NCBI GenBank assembly: GCA_944380845.1
Contig: CALWIU010000072.1
Coordinates: forward strand, 1 to 38,430
Source: an uncultured Clostridia bacterium
GTDB lineage: Bacteria > Bacillota > Clostridia > Oscillospirales > Acutalibacteraceae
Direction: 5' to 3'
Length of the DNA stretch: 38,430 nt
How positions within the stretch are numbered: position 1 is the first letter of the stretch; every line of letters begins with the position of its first letter. Shown here one piece after another: positions 1-5,614 of this stretch. The notes below the pieces were generated by a model. The model was given only the letters and a program-made list of their open reading frames with translations, was not told where the DNA came from and did not search any database. The position numbers and the translations under genes are program-made.

Positions 1-297
1 GACTCCAAGATTTGCAGCATAGGCCTTCTGCGTCAGTTTCTGAGACAAGCGCCTCTCTCGAATCTGCCGTCCCTGATCATGGTATAAAAATAGGTTGTAG
101 TCATCCAGCAAGCTTTCGATAGGGACATCGTACATCCCGGCAAGCTTCTGCATATGCTCGATCGGATAGTAGTCCCGGCCATATTCTTCATAACGCATGT
201 AGGTTTTCTGATCGATCCCGATCCGGTCCGCGACCTCGCTCTGAAGCAGGGCGTGCCTGTATCGGTACCACCGGAGCTTGTCCGCAATCTGCGTCAT
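1..297 (-). CDS. Tandem helix-turn-helix (XRE-type) DNA-binding protein, partial at the left edge
   Basis: At least 99 codons run off the left edge of the window. Residues about 1-60 form one XRE-type helix-turn-helix (LLQSEVADRIGIDQKTYMRY), followed by PIESLLDDYN. A second begins near residue 78 (RQIRERRLSQKLTQKAYAAN), so two HTH domains stand in tandem. Proteins of this kind are DNA-binding regulators, often of mobile elements, but the target is unknown. The ATG at 297 was chosen because the first HTH starts there; its ribosome binding site is poor. The same frame stays open upstream to about 579, with an ATG at 423, a GTG at 540 and a CHLCGH motif, so the protein may be longer and overlap the sigma fragment at 501-845. 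It lies just beyond the break in that sigma gene, which fits residence in an inserted element. Confidence 0.6.
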   Translation of the reverse strand, partial: MTQIADKLRWYRYRHALLQSEVADRIGIDQKTYMRYEEYGRDYYPIEHMQKLAGMYDVPIESLLDDYNLFLYHDQGRQIRERRLSQKLTQKAYAANLGV

Positions 298-500
298 TTC
301 CGAGGGGTCTGAAAAGCGAAGATTGAATATCTGGGCATCCAGAAATTTCCTTGGGGCAAGCAGCGGGAAATGCAGAATGATCAGCGGGGATACTTCTATT
401 TTGTATGATATATTGCGTATCATGACATACCTGTGTCCGCATAGGTGACAGAACACGCTCCATTTTTCGCAACATGATGCGAAGTTTTCGCCACCAAATT

Positions 501-845
501 TTATTTGTTCCGTTGTGATAGTATTGCATTTTCTATACACCGTGCAGCGTAGGTTGCAAGACGCGCCCCTTTGTTTGGGTCAAAGGTATGCACCCCTTTG
601 ATCAGACCGATGGTGCCGATGGAGATCAGATCGTCCTGCTCGTTTTCATCGGCATAGTATTTTTTGATGACATGAATCACCAGCCGCAGGTTGTGCCGTA
701 CCAGCAGCTTTTCTGCATCCTCATCGCCGGATGCTTTGCGCTGCAAAAGATTGGATTCTTCTTCTTTCGTCAGTGTTTTTGGCAAAACACCGTAATCACT
801 GATATGCAGCGCCAGACAGATCCAGTCGGAAAGGAAATCCAGCAT
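501..845 (-). CDS. sigK: N-terminal fragment of a SigK-like sporulation sigma factor
   Basis: This 114-residue reading frame matches the N-terminal part of late sporulation sigma factors of the SigK group: a hydrophobic start, HNLRLVIHVIKKYY, then DDLISIGTIGLIKGV (region 2, core binding and -10 recognition) and RLATYAARCIEN. After RCIEN only nine unrelated residues follow before a stop; the rest of region 2 and all of regions 3 and 4 are absent, and a full family member has roughly 230 residues. The start is firm: AGAGGTGG lies 6-7 nt before the ATG. In B. subtilis and C. difficile the sigK gene is interrupted in this part of the protein by the skin element, which is excised in the mother cell. 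The fragment could thus be one half of a developmentally split gene, or simply a pseudogene. As it stands it could not recognise a -35 element. Confidence 0.75.
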   Translation of the reverse strand: MLDFLSDWICLALHISDYGVLPKTLTKEEESNLLQRKASGDEDAEKLLVRHNLRLVIHVIKKYYADENEQDDLISIGTIGLIKGVHTFDPNKGARLATYAARCIENAILSQRNK

Positions 846-1168
846 CTAAACCACCTCTTTCCCTGTATCCTATGACGGATACGGACTGTCCTATGAAGCG
901 GATCGAAAGAAAAGGGAACTGCAGCAAGCAGCAATTGACGCATAGCCGCCCGTCTATCAGGGAAAGAGAAGTTTTTGCTCGTGTAGCGATCATGGATAGC
1001 CGTATTTTTAGGGGGTGCCGCCGTAGCCCATGAGGAACGGCGAAGATTTTTTCTCGAAAAAGGAAAAACAAGCAGGTTTGATGGAAAGGATGATTTTATG
1101 GAACCATTCTCCCTCTGATTTTTATCGAACAGCACGCATATATGAAATATAACTGATATTAAAAATAG
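846..1168. other. Gene-free stretch upstream of the sigma fragment
   Basis: No convincing coding region is seen on either strand. A perfect inverted repeat GTATCC/GGATAC (865-870 and 877-882) sits about 20 nt upstream of the sigma fragment's start. Read on the minus strand it contains CATAGGATA (874-866), which fits the CATAnnnTA form of SigE/SigK -10 elements, but no convincing -35 was found. Treat it as a possible promoter or operator only. Confidence 0.3.
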
Positions 1169-1212
1169 AAAAAAGCCTTCTGTATCAGAAGTTCTGATAC
1201 AAAAAGCTTTTT
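1169..1212 (-). terminator. Intrinsic terminator behind the split tRNA-Ala
   Basis: A perfect 10-bp stem TGTATCAGAA/TTCTGATACA (1181-1190 and 1192-1201) with one spacer base is flanked by AAAAAGC/GCTTTTT (1170-1176 and 1206-1212). Read on the minus strand it ends in GGCTTTTTTC. It lies immediately after the 3' end of the tRNA piece at 1214-1272, so it is probably the original terminator of that tRNA gene. Confidence 0.8.
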
Positions 1213-1213
1213 A

Positions 1214-1272
1214 TGGTGGAGATAAGCGGGATCGAACCGCTGACCTCTTGACTGCCAGTCAAGCGCTCTCCC
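1214..1272 (-). pseudogene. 3' part of a disrupted tRNA-Ala(GGC) gene
   Basis: Read on the minus strand this holds GGGAG of the D loop, the 3' side of the D stem, an anticodon arm CTTGA-CTGGCAG-TCAAG (anticodon GGC, alanine), the variable loop, the T arm (AGCGG/CCGCT on the plus strand at 1225-1229 and 1237-1241) and the acceptor strand TATCTCC followed by A and CCA. The 5' acceptor strand and the 5' half of the D arm are missing here. They are found 1.7 kb away at 2990-3011. Joined, with one copy of the shared GGGAG, the two pieces give a 76-nt tRNA whose acceptor stem GGGGGTA/TATCTCC pairs throughout (two G-U pairs). The gene has therefore been cut in its D loop by the segment 1273-2989. 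Confidence 0.88.
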
Positions 1273-1280
1273 GATACAGG

Positions 1281-1294
1281 CAGAAACGCACCCC
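1281..1294 (+). repeat. Left inverted repeat of the tRNA-Ala insertion
   Basis: CAGAAACGCACCCC, the exact reverse complement of 2965-2978. It starts 8 bp inside the left border; the bases outside it (GATACAGG) do not match the right border. Confidence 0.8.
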
Positions 1295-1393
1295 CTGTTC
1301 TCCACTTCAAGCTTTAAAAAACTCTTCGATCACAAAACGGTACAGCTATAATACATACTAATATTTTCTGCATTATCAGCAAGTGCATAAAAG

Positions 1394-2710
1394 TTAAAAA
1401 CTTTTTGCTTTTAAAGGCTTGTAAAATATCGGTTTTTTCTCACCGGCTTTAACCATTTCACGTGCAAGTAACTCTCTCATTTTTCTTAAGGCATCAAGGT
1501 ATTCTTTATCATTTACAAGGTTACGTCTTTCGTCAGGATCATTTTTCAGGTCATATAAAAAATCATCATAATAAATCCGTGCGCTGTGTTTTATATTTCC
1601 CGGTCCGAGTGCTTTGGCAGAATACTTCCAATCCTTTGTGCGTACTGCCCTGCCGACTTGTGATTCACTGATCTGAATAAAAACACAATCTCTTTCAGGA
1701 ACATCTGTCCTGTTAACAGGAAGAATATTTCCGGAACAGGCTTTCGGTATCTCAATTTCTGCAAGACTCAGAAGTGTAGGGGGAATGTCGATAAGACTGA
1801 CAAGACAATTCATAATCTCGCCTTTATCTACAGCACCGCCACCAAAAACAAGGGGTGTATGTATACTCGAATCGTGACAGCTGCGTTTATATTCGGCATT
1901 TCGTGTTTTAAAATGACAACCGTGGTCACTTGTGTAGACAATAACCGTATTATCATACTGATCTTTATCCTTCAAAGCTTTAACAAGCCTTCCGACATTT
2001 TCATCAAGGGAATGAATAGCAGCGAGATAATCGGGATACTCTTCTTTGTAATTGCCCTTAAGAAATGTTAAATCCTCCGGCAAAGGATAGTCACGAAAAT
2101 CATCAACTTTATCTGTTGGTCCTTCAAAATGACCTCTGTCATTCTGGTGATGTGGCTCAAGCTGTGAAACAAACATAAAGAAAGGCTTTTCACCGCTATG
2201 GTTATTTACATATTCAACCGCAAAGTCATTTATACAATCCGCTCTGTAACCCTTAAAATCAATCCGATTACCGTTACCGTCAAAAACATATCCGTCATAA
2301 CCGTGTGAGGTAAACTCCAGAACATCTGCCGCACGCCAGTATTTATAACCGCCTTGTCTTTCCTTAGGAACAGCTGTTTTTTCGCAATGAACACCGATGC
2401 CTGCATAACGGTCTGAAGCAAGATGCCATTTTCCGATATACGCTGTATCATAGCCGTTTTCATTAAAATAATCAGCTAAAGTTTTTGTATCTTCTTTCAA
2501 AGCAATCCCGTTCCAATAGCAACGGTTTTCAGTTGCAAACTGACCTGTCTGCAAACAGGCACGGGCAGGGCCGCAAACCGGCTGGCAAGTAAAAGAATTC
2601 TCAAACAGCACTCCTTCTTCTCCTAATTCCCAGACATTAGGCATCAGGTTACTGTTCAGAGTGTCCCAGCGTTGTTGATCGGAAAAATATAAAATAATAT
2701 TAGGCTTCAT
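1394..2710 (-). CDS. Sulfatase of the alkaline-phosphatase superfamily, Cys type
   Basis: A 438-residue type I sulfatase that would hydrolyse sulfate esters, for instance on host mucin or glycosaminoglycan sugars; the substrate cannot be told. The metal-binding start reads NIILYFSDQQRWDT. The formylglycine signature is CGPARACLQTG near residue 55, with Cys as the modified residue. GKWHLA near residue 100 and TSDHGCHF near residue 270 are further family motifs. Cys-type enzymes need an anaerobic sulfatase-maturating radical-SAM enzyme, and none is in this window. There is no signal peptide, so the protein should be cytoplasmic. The start at 2710 has AAGGAG 6-7 nt upstream; a start 27 nt earlier lacks this. 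A promoter at 2772-2800 serves it. It is the only protein gene in the insertion and is AT-richer than the neighbouring genes. Confidence 0.88.
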   Translation of the reverse strand: MKPNIILYFSDQQRWDTLNSNLMPNVWELGEEGVLFENSFTCQPVCGPARACLQTGQFATENRCYWNGIALKEDTKTLADYFNENGYDTAYIGKWHLASDRYAGIGVHCEKTAVPKERQGGYKYWRAADVLEFTSHGYDGYVFDGNGNRIDFKGYRADCINDFAVEYVNNHSGEKPFFMFVSQLEPHHQNDRGHFEGPTDKVDDFRDYPLPEDLTFLKGNYKEEYPDYLAAIHSLDENVGRLVKALKDKDQYDNTVIVYTSDHGCHFKTRNAEYKRSCHDSSIHTPLVFGGGAVDKGEIMNCLVSLIDIPPTLLSLAEIEIPKACSGNILPVNRTDVPERDCVFIQISESQVGRAVRTKDWKYSAKALGPGNIKHSARIYYDDFLYDLKNDPDERRNLVNDKEYLDALRKMRELLAREMVKAGEKKPIFYKPLKAKSF

Positions 2711-2771
2711 TTTTTTCTCCTTAATATTTATTAACATTATCTGTATATCCGTCAGATGTATTACAGTAAAG

Positions 2772-2800
2772 ATTATAACACAAATATATCAGCATTTCAA
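2772..2800 (-). promoter_or_regulatory. SigA-type promoter of the sulfatase gene
   Basis: On the minus strand TTGAAA (2800-2795), a 17-bp spacer and TATAAT (2777-2772). The leader to the start codon is about 55 nt and contains a short ATCTG/CAGAT inverted repeat. Confidence 0.75.
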
Positions 2801-2813
2801 TAAAGCCATATAT

Positions 2814-2848
2814 AATAAAACTCCGCACACTAATGTGTACAGAGTTTT
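2814..2848 (-). terminator. Intrinsic terminator of the intact tRNA-Ala
   Basis: Stem AAAACTC/GAGTTTT (2817-2823 and 2842-2848) with an inner ACAC/GTGT pairing. On the minus strand it follows the tRNA's CCA end directly and runs into TTTTATTATA. It separates the tRNA from the sulfatase promoter. Confidence 0.75.
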
Positions 2849-2923
2849 GGTGGAGACGGTCGGGATCGAACCGATGACCTTCTGAATGCCATTCAGACGC
2901 TCTCCCAGCTGAGCTACGCCCCC
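2848..2923 (-). tRNA. tRNA-Ala, anticodon GGC
   Basis: A complete 76-nt cloverleaf with encoded CCA: acceptor GGGGGCG/CGTCTCC (two G-U pairs), D stem GCTC/GAGC, anticodon arm TCTGA-ATGGCAT-TCAGA, T stem ATCGG/CCGAC. It reads GCC alanine codons. It lies inside the insertion that breaks another tRNA-Ala of the same anticodon, and has the same pattern of G-U pairs in the acceptor stem but a different anticodon stem. It therefore appears to replace the broken gene. No clear promoter of its own was found; the consensus promoter at 3024-3052 reads towards it. Confidence 0.93.
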
Positions 2924-2964
2924 ATAAAAGGGTACATCGAACAATTTATTTATATAGTTTTTGT

Positions 2965-2978
2965 GGGGTGCGTTTCTG
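2965..2978 (-). repeat. Right inverted repeat of the tRNA-Ala insertion
   Basis: GGGGTGCGTTTCTG, the exact reverse complement of 1281-1294, 11 bp inside the right border. Confidence 0.8.
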
Positions 2979-2989
2979 AGTGCTTCTCG

Positions 2990-3011
2990 CTCCCAGCTGA
3001 GCTATACCCCC
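2990..3011 (-). pseudogene. 5' part of the disrupted tRNA-Ala(GGC) gene
   Basis: Read on the minus strand: acceptor GGGGGTA, TA, D stem GCTC and D loop AGCTGGGAG, after which homology to tRNA stops. It completes the 3' piece at 1214-1272. The 5' end lies about 6 nt from the expected transcription start of the promoter at 3024-3052. Confidence 0.88.
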
Positions 3012-3023
3012 ACGCCACTGACT

Positions 3024-3052
3024 ATTATATAACAGGTGCTTTCGTTTGTCAA
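3024..3052 (-). promoter_or_regulatory. Consensus SigA promoter of the split tRNA-Ala
   Basis: On the minus strand TTGACA (3052-3047), a 17-bp spacer and TATAAT (3029-3024), a perfect consensus. Expected start near 3017, just before the tRNA 5' end at 3011. Since the insertion, this promoter reads into the inserted segment and towards the intact tRNA-Ala. Confidence 0.88.
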
Positions 3053-3083
3053 GCACTTTTTTTGCGGTTTTTTATCTTCTCTT

Positions 3084-4049
3084 TTACGCCGCTTCCGCGT
3101 TTTCTCTTACGATCACTGCGCCCGGATAGTAGTGCAGCAAAATTTCCGTAAAGTCGGCGCCCTGCCTTGCCATATAGTCTGCTCCATATTGGCTCATGCC
3201 GACGCCGTGCCCTCTTCCTGTGACGGTAAAGAGCAAATGGTCATCGTCTTCCTCTATGGTAAAATTAGCGCTGTCCAGTTCCAGCGCATTTCTGACTTCT
3301 GCTCCGGTATAGCTTGTGCCGCCGATTATGACCGAATGCACGGAACCGCCTTCGGTGCGTTCGATCTCACCGACTGTCAGTTCATCCTGAACGGGCTGCC
3401 GGATTTTGGACAAGGCTGTGCGAACGGTATCTTTGTCCATGGTTTTTGTTGTCGTCAGACCGGAAGAAAGCGCATCGCCGCTGCTGGTTACGGAAGAAAG
3501 ATAGGGATATTCGCCGCCCCAGATGTCTTCTGCGTTTTCCGTTCTGCCACCGCTGAGCGCGAAATACGCTGCCAGGATCGGTTTGCCGTCGTATTCTAAG
3601 CACAAATCTTTTACTGCATCCACAGCTGAAAGGATCTTTTGCCGGTTTTCTTCATATTTTTCTCCCCAGCGGTCCTTCATTTCTTCATCTGTCCAAAAGC
3701 CCTGGGCGGTTTCACTGTCTGCGGGAATGGCATCCTTTGTTTGCAAGGTATACCGGGCGTAGGACAGAGCGGCAAGCGCCTGTGCCTTCAGTGCTTCCTG
3801 TTCATATGCCGCGGGCATTTCCGCCGCAACGACGCCTAAAAGATATTCCCGCAGCGGAAAGACCTGGGTGCGGTTGCTTTCCGGCAAAAATACGGCAATG
3901 GTTTCTTCGCTTCCGGCAAACGCGTCGGTGGGCTGTTCGGTGATAAAGGATTCCTTGTCCGGTTCTGTTTGCTCTTGGCGGCTTATCAATCCCGGCACTG
4001 CCGCTAAAAACAGTCCCAGCAAAAGAGCCGTCAGGAAAAATCGCTTCAT
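3084..4049 (-). CDS. spoIID: Stage II sporulation protein D (SpoIID/LytB domain)
   Basis: A 321-residue membrane-anchored lytic transglycosylase of the engulfment machinery, which in sporulating bacteria degrades septal peptidoglycan together with SpoIIM and SpoIIP. An N-terminal membrane anchor covers residues about 4-22. The SpoIID domain follows: LREYLLGVVAAEMP with the catalytic Glu near residue 77, then EALKAQALAALSYARY, ALSGGRT and, near the C-terminus, GRGHGVGMSQYGADYMA. The start at 4049 (ATG) is preferred; a GTG at 4058 in the same frame is possible, and AAAAGG upstream serves either imperfectly. The gene stands alone on the minus strand with no other engulfment gene beside it. It diverges from citrate synthase. 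Confidence 0.9.
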   Translation of the reverse strand: MKRFFLTALLLGLFLAAVPGLISRQEQTEPDKESFITEQPTDAFAGSEETIAVFLPESNRTQVFPLREYLLGVVAAEMPAAYEQEALKAQALAALSYARYTLQTKDAIPADSETAQGFWTDEEMKDRWGEKYEENRQKILSAVDAVKDLCLEYDGKPILAAYFALSGGRTENAEDIWGGEYPYLSSVTSSGDALSSGLTTTKTMDKDTVRTALSKIRQPVQDELTVGEIERTEGGSVHSVIIGGTSYTGAEVRNALELDSANFTIEEDDDHLLFTVTGRGHGVGMSQYGADYMARQGADFTEILLHYYPGAVIVRENAEAA

Positions 4050-4074
4050 TGCTCCCACGCCTTTTCTTAATATA

Positions 4075-4103
4075 TTGACATTTGCCTTTCATTGTAATAA
4101 AAT
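4075..4103 (+). promoter_or_regulatory. SigA-type promoter of the citrate synthase gene
   Basis: TTGACA (4075-4080), a 17-bp spacer, TAAAAT (4098-4103). It lies about 60 nt before the start at 4164, in the divergent gap to spoIID. Confidence 0.82.
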
Positions 4104-4163
4104 ATACTGTATATCATAGGGATATTTTGATCATTACCCGTGTGTACGGAAGGAAGGTTTTCT

Positions 4164-5582
4164 ATGGCGAATGCCGATCACTCACTTACCCGCGAGATCC
4201 TTTCCAGTTTATGTGAAAATTTACGGGAAAATAACAGCATCGATGCGGAATATTACGATCGTTATAATGTAAAAAGAGGTCTGCGCAATGCAGACGGCAC
4301 CGGTGTCATGGCCGGATTGACCAAGGTATGCTCTGTTGAAGGGTATTATATCGACGACGGCGAACGCATTCCAAAAGACGGTAAATTGATTTACCGCGGC
4401 GTGGATGTGGACGAGATCGTTGCCGGATGCAAGTCAGAAAACCGGTTTGGTTTTGAAGAGGTCGTTTGGCTGCTGCTTTTCGGATCGCTACCCACAGCAA
4501 AGCGGCTTGCCGATTTTTCCGCTCTTTTGTCACAGTGCCGGGAGCTGCCTCATGATTTTATCGAAGATGTTATCATGAATGCGCCTTCTGCCAATTTGAT
4601 GAACAAACTCGCCCGCTGTGTGCTGGCATTGTATTCTTTTGATGAAAACCCGGATGATGTTTCGACCGAAAATGTTTTGCGGCAGTCGATTTATCTGATT
4701 GCCCGTCTGCCCAGCGTTATGTCCTACGCTTATCAGGTCAAAAGACGGCATTTTTACCATAAGAGTATGTATATTCATCCCATTGAACCGGAGCAGCAGA
4801 CCGCTGAGGTGATTCTCAATTCACTGCGCTCCGACAAGCAGTTTACCGACCGGGAAGCCAAATTGCTGGATCTGTGCCTGCTGCTGCACGCTGACCACGG
4901 CGGCGGCAACAACTCGACCTTTGCTACCCGGGTGCTGACCTCTTCGGGAACGGATACCTATTCCGCTATTGCGGCTGGTATCGGGTCGTTGAAAGGTCCC
5001 AAGCACGGCGGCGCCAATCTGAAGGTTTCGCAAATGCTTTCGTTTATAAAGGAAGCTGTTTCCAACCCGTATGACGACGGACAGATCGCTGATTTCCTGA
5101 CCCGCCTTGTGCGCAAGGAAGCGGGCGACGGCAGCGGGTTGATTTACGGCATGGGTCATGCGGTCTATACGCTTTCGGATCCGCGTGCCGTTATTCTGAA
5201 AAACGAAGCGGAGAGCTTTTCGCGCGATACCGAATTTGAAGAAGATTTCCACATTCTTTCTGCGGTTGAGCGACTGACGCCGGAAATTTTTGCACGCGAA
5301 AAGAAAAACAACAAAAAAGTTTGCGCCAATGTCGATTTGTATTCCGGGTTGATTTACAAAATGCTGCGAATCCCCGAAGATTTATACACGCCCCTGTTCA
5401 CCGTGGCAAGGGTCGCGGGCTGGTGCGCTCATCGGATAGAAGAAAATATGACCAGCGGAAGAATTATGCGTCCGGCTTATAAATCGCTGGCGCTGCCGCA
5501 GGATTATGTGCCGCTTTATCAGCGGACTGAGGATACGGAAGCCCTCGGCCACCGCGCCTATATCCCATCGGAGGAGCGCTGA
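4164..5582 (+). CDS. gltA: Citrate synthase
   Basis: A 472-residue citrate synthase that condenses acetyl-CoA and oxaloacetate; in an anaerobe this usually feeds glutamate synthesis through a partial TCA cycle. The three catalytic residues can be placed: His about 281 in GPKHGGAN, His about 332 in GMGHAVY and Asp about 391 in NVDLYSG. The early segment KLIYRGVDVDEI is also typical. A methylcitrate synthase activity cannot be excluded from sequence alone. The start at 4164 has AGGAAGG 6 nt upstream; an in-frame GTG at 4140 lacks one. No terminator follows, and the next gene begins 32 nt downstream, so the promoter at 4075-4103 may drive several genes. Confidence 0.95.
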   Translation: MANADHSLTREILSSLCENLRENNSIDAEYYDRYNVKRGLRNADGTGVMAGLTKVCSVEGYYIDDGERIPKDGKLIYRGVDVDEIVAGCKSENRFGFEEVVWLLLFGSLPTAKRLADFSALLSQCRELPHDFIEDVIMNAPSANLMNKLARCVLALYSFDENPDDVSTENVLRQSIYLIARLPSVMSYAYQVKRRHFYHKSMYIHPIEPEQQTAEVILNSLRSDKQFTDREAKLLDLCLLLHADHGGGNNSTFATRVLTSSGTDTYSAIAAGIGSLKGPKHGGANLKVSQMLSFIKEAVSNPYDDGQIADFLTRLVRKEAGDGSGLIYGMGHAVYTLSDPRAVILKNEAESFSRDTEFEEDFHILSAVERLTPEIFAREKKNNKKVCANVDLYSGLIYKMLRIPEDLYTPLFTVARVAGWCAHRIEENMTSGRIMRPAYKSLALPQDYVPLYQRTEDTEALGHRAYIPSEER

Positions 5583-5614
5583 CGCTTCCCGTTTTGGAAA
5601 GGACTGTTTTCGGT

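Larger units (their letters stand above)
1273..2989. mobile_element. 1,717-bp insertion in tRNA-Ala carrying a sulfatase and a second tRNA-Ala
   Basis: The borders are set by the two tRNA pieces. CTCCC occurs on both sides (1268-1272 and 2990-2994) and only once in the rebuilt tRNA, so it behaves as a 5-bp target duplication. Inside the ends lie 14-bp inverted repeats (1281-1294 and 2965-2978), set in by 8 bp on the left and 11 bp on the right. The cargo is a sulfatase gene with its own promoter and an intact tRNA-Ala(GGC) with its own terminator, both on the minus strand. Two sampled lines of the sulfatase gene are about 37-42% GC against about half GC elsewhere, pointing to transfer. No transposase or integrase is inside, so movement would need help in trans or an unknown route. 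The family is not recognised. Confidence 0.75.

Noticed and set aside
770-1135. A possible small minus-strand gene upstream of the sigma fragment
   Set aside because: No ribosome binding site, no recognisable protein character, and it overlaps the well-supported start of the sigma fragment.
1214-1294. A functional tRNA at the left border, using GGGGGTG next to the inverted repeat as a new 5' acceptor strand
   Set aside because: The acceptor could pair loosely with TATCTCC, but the D stem GAGC has no GCTC partner and the D region is too long and irregular; the true 5' part is found at 2990-3011.
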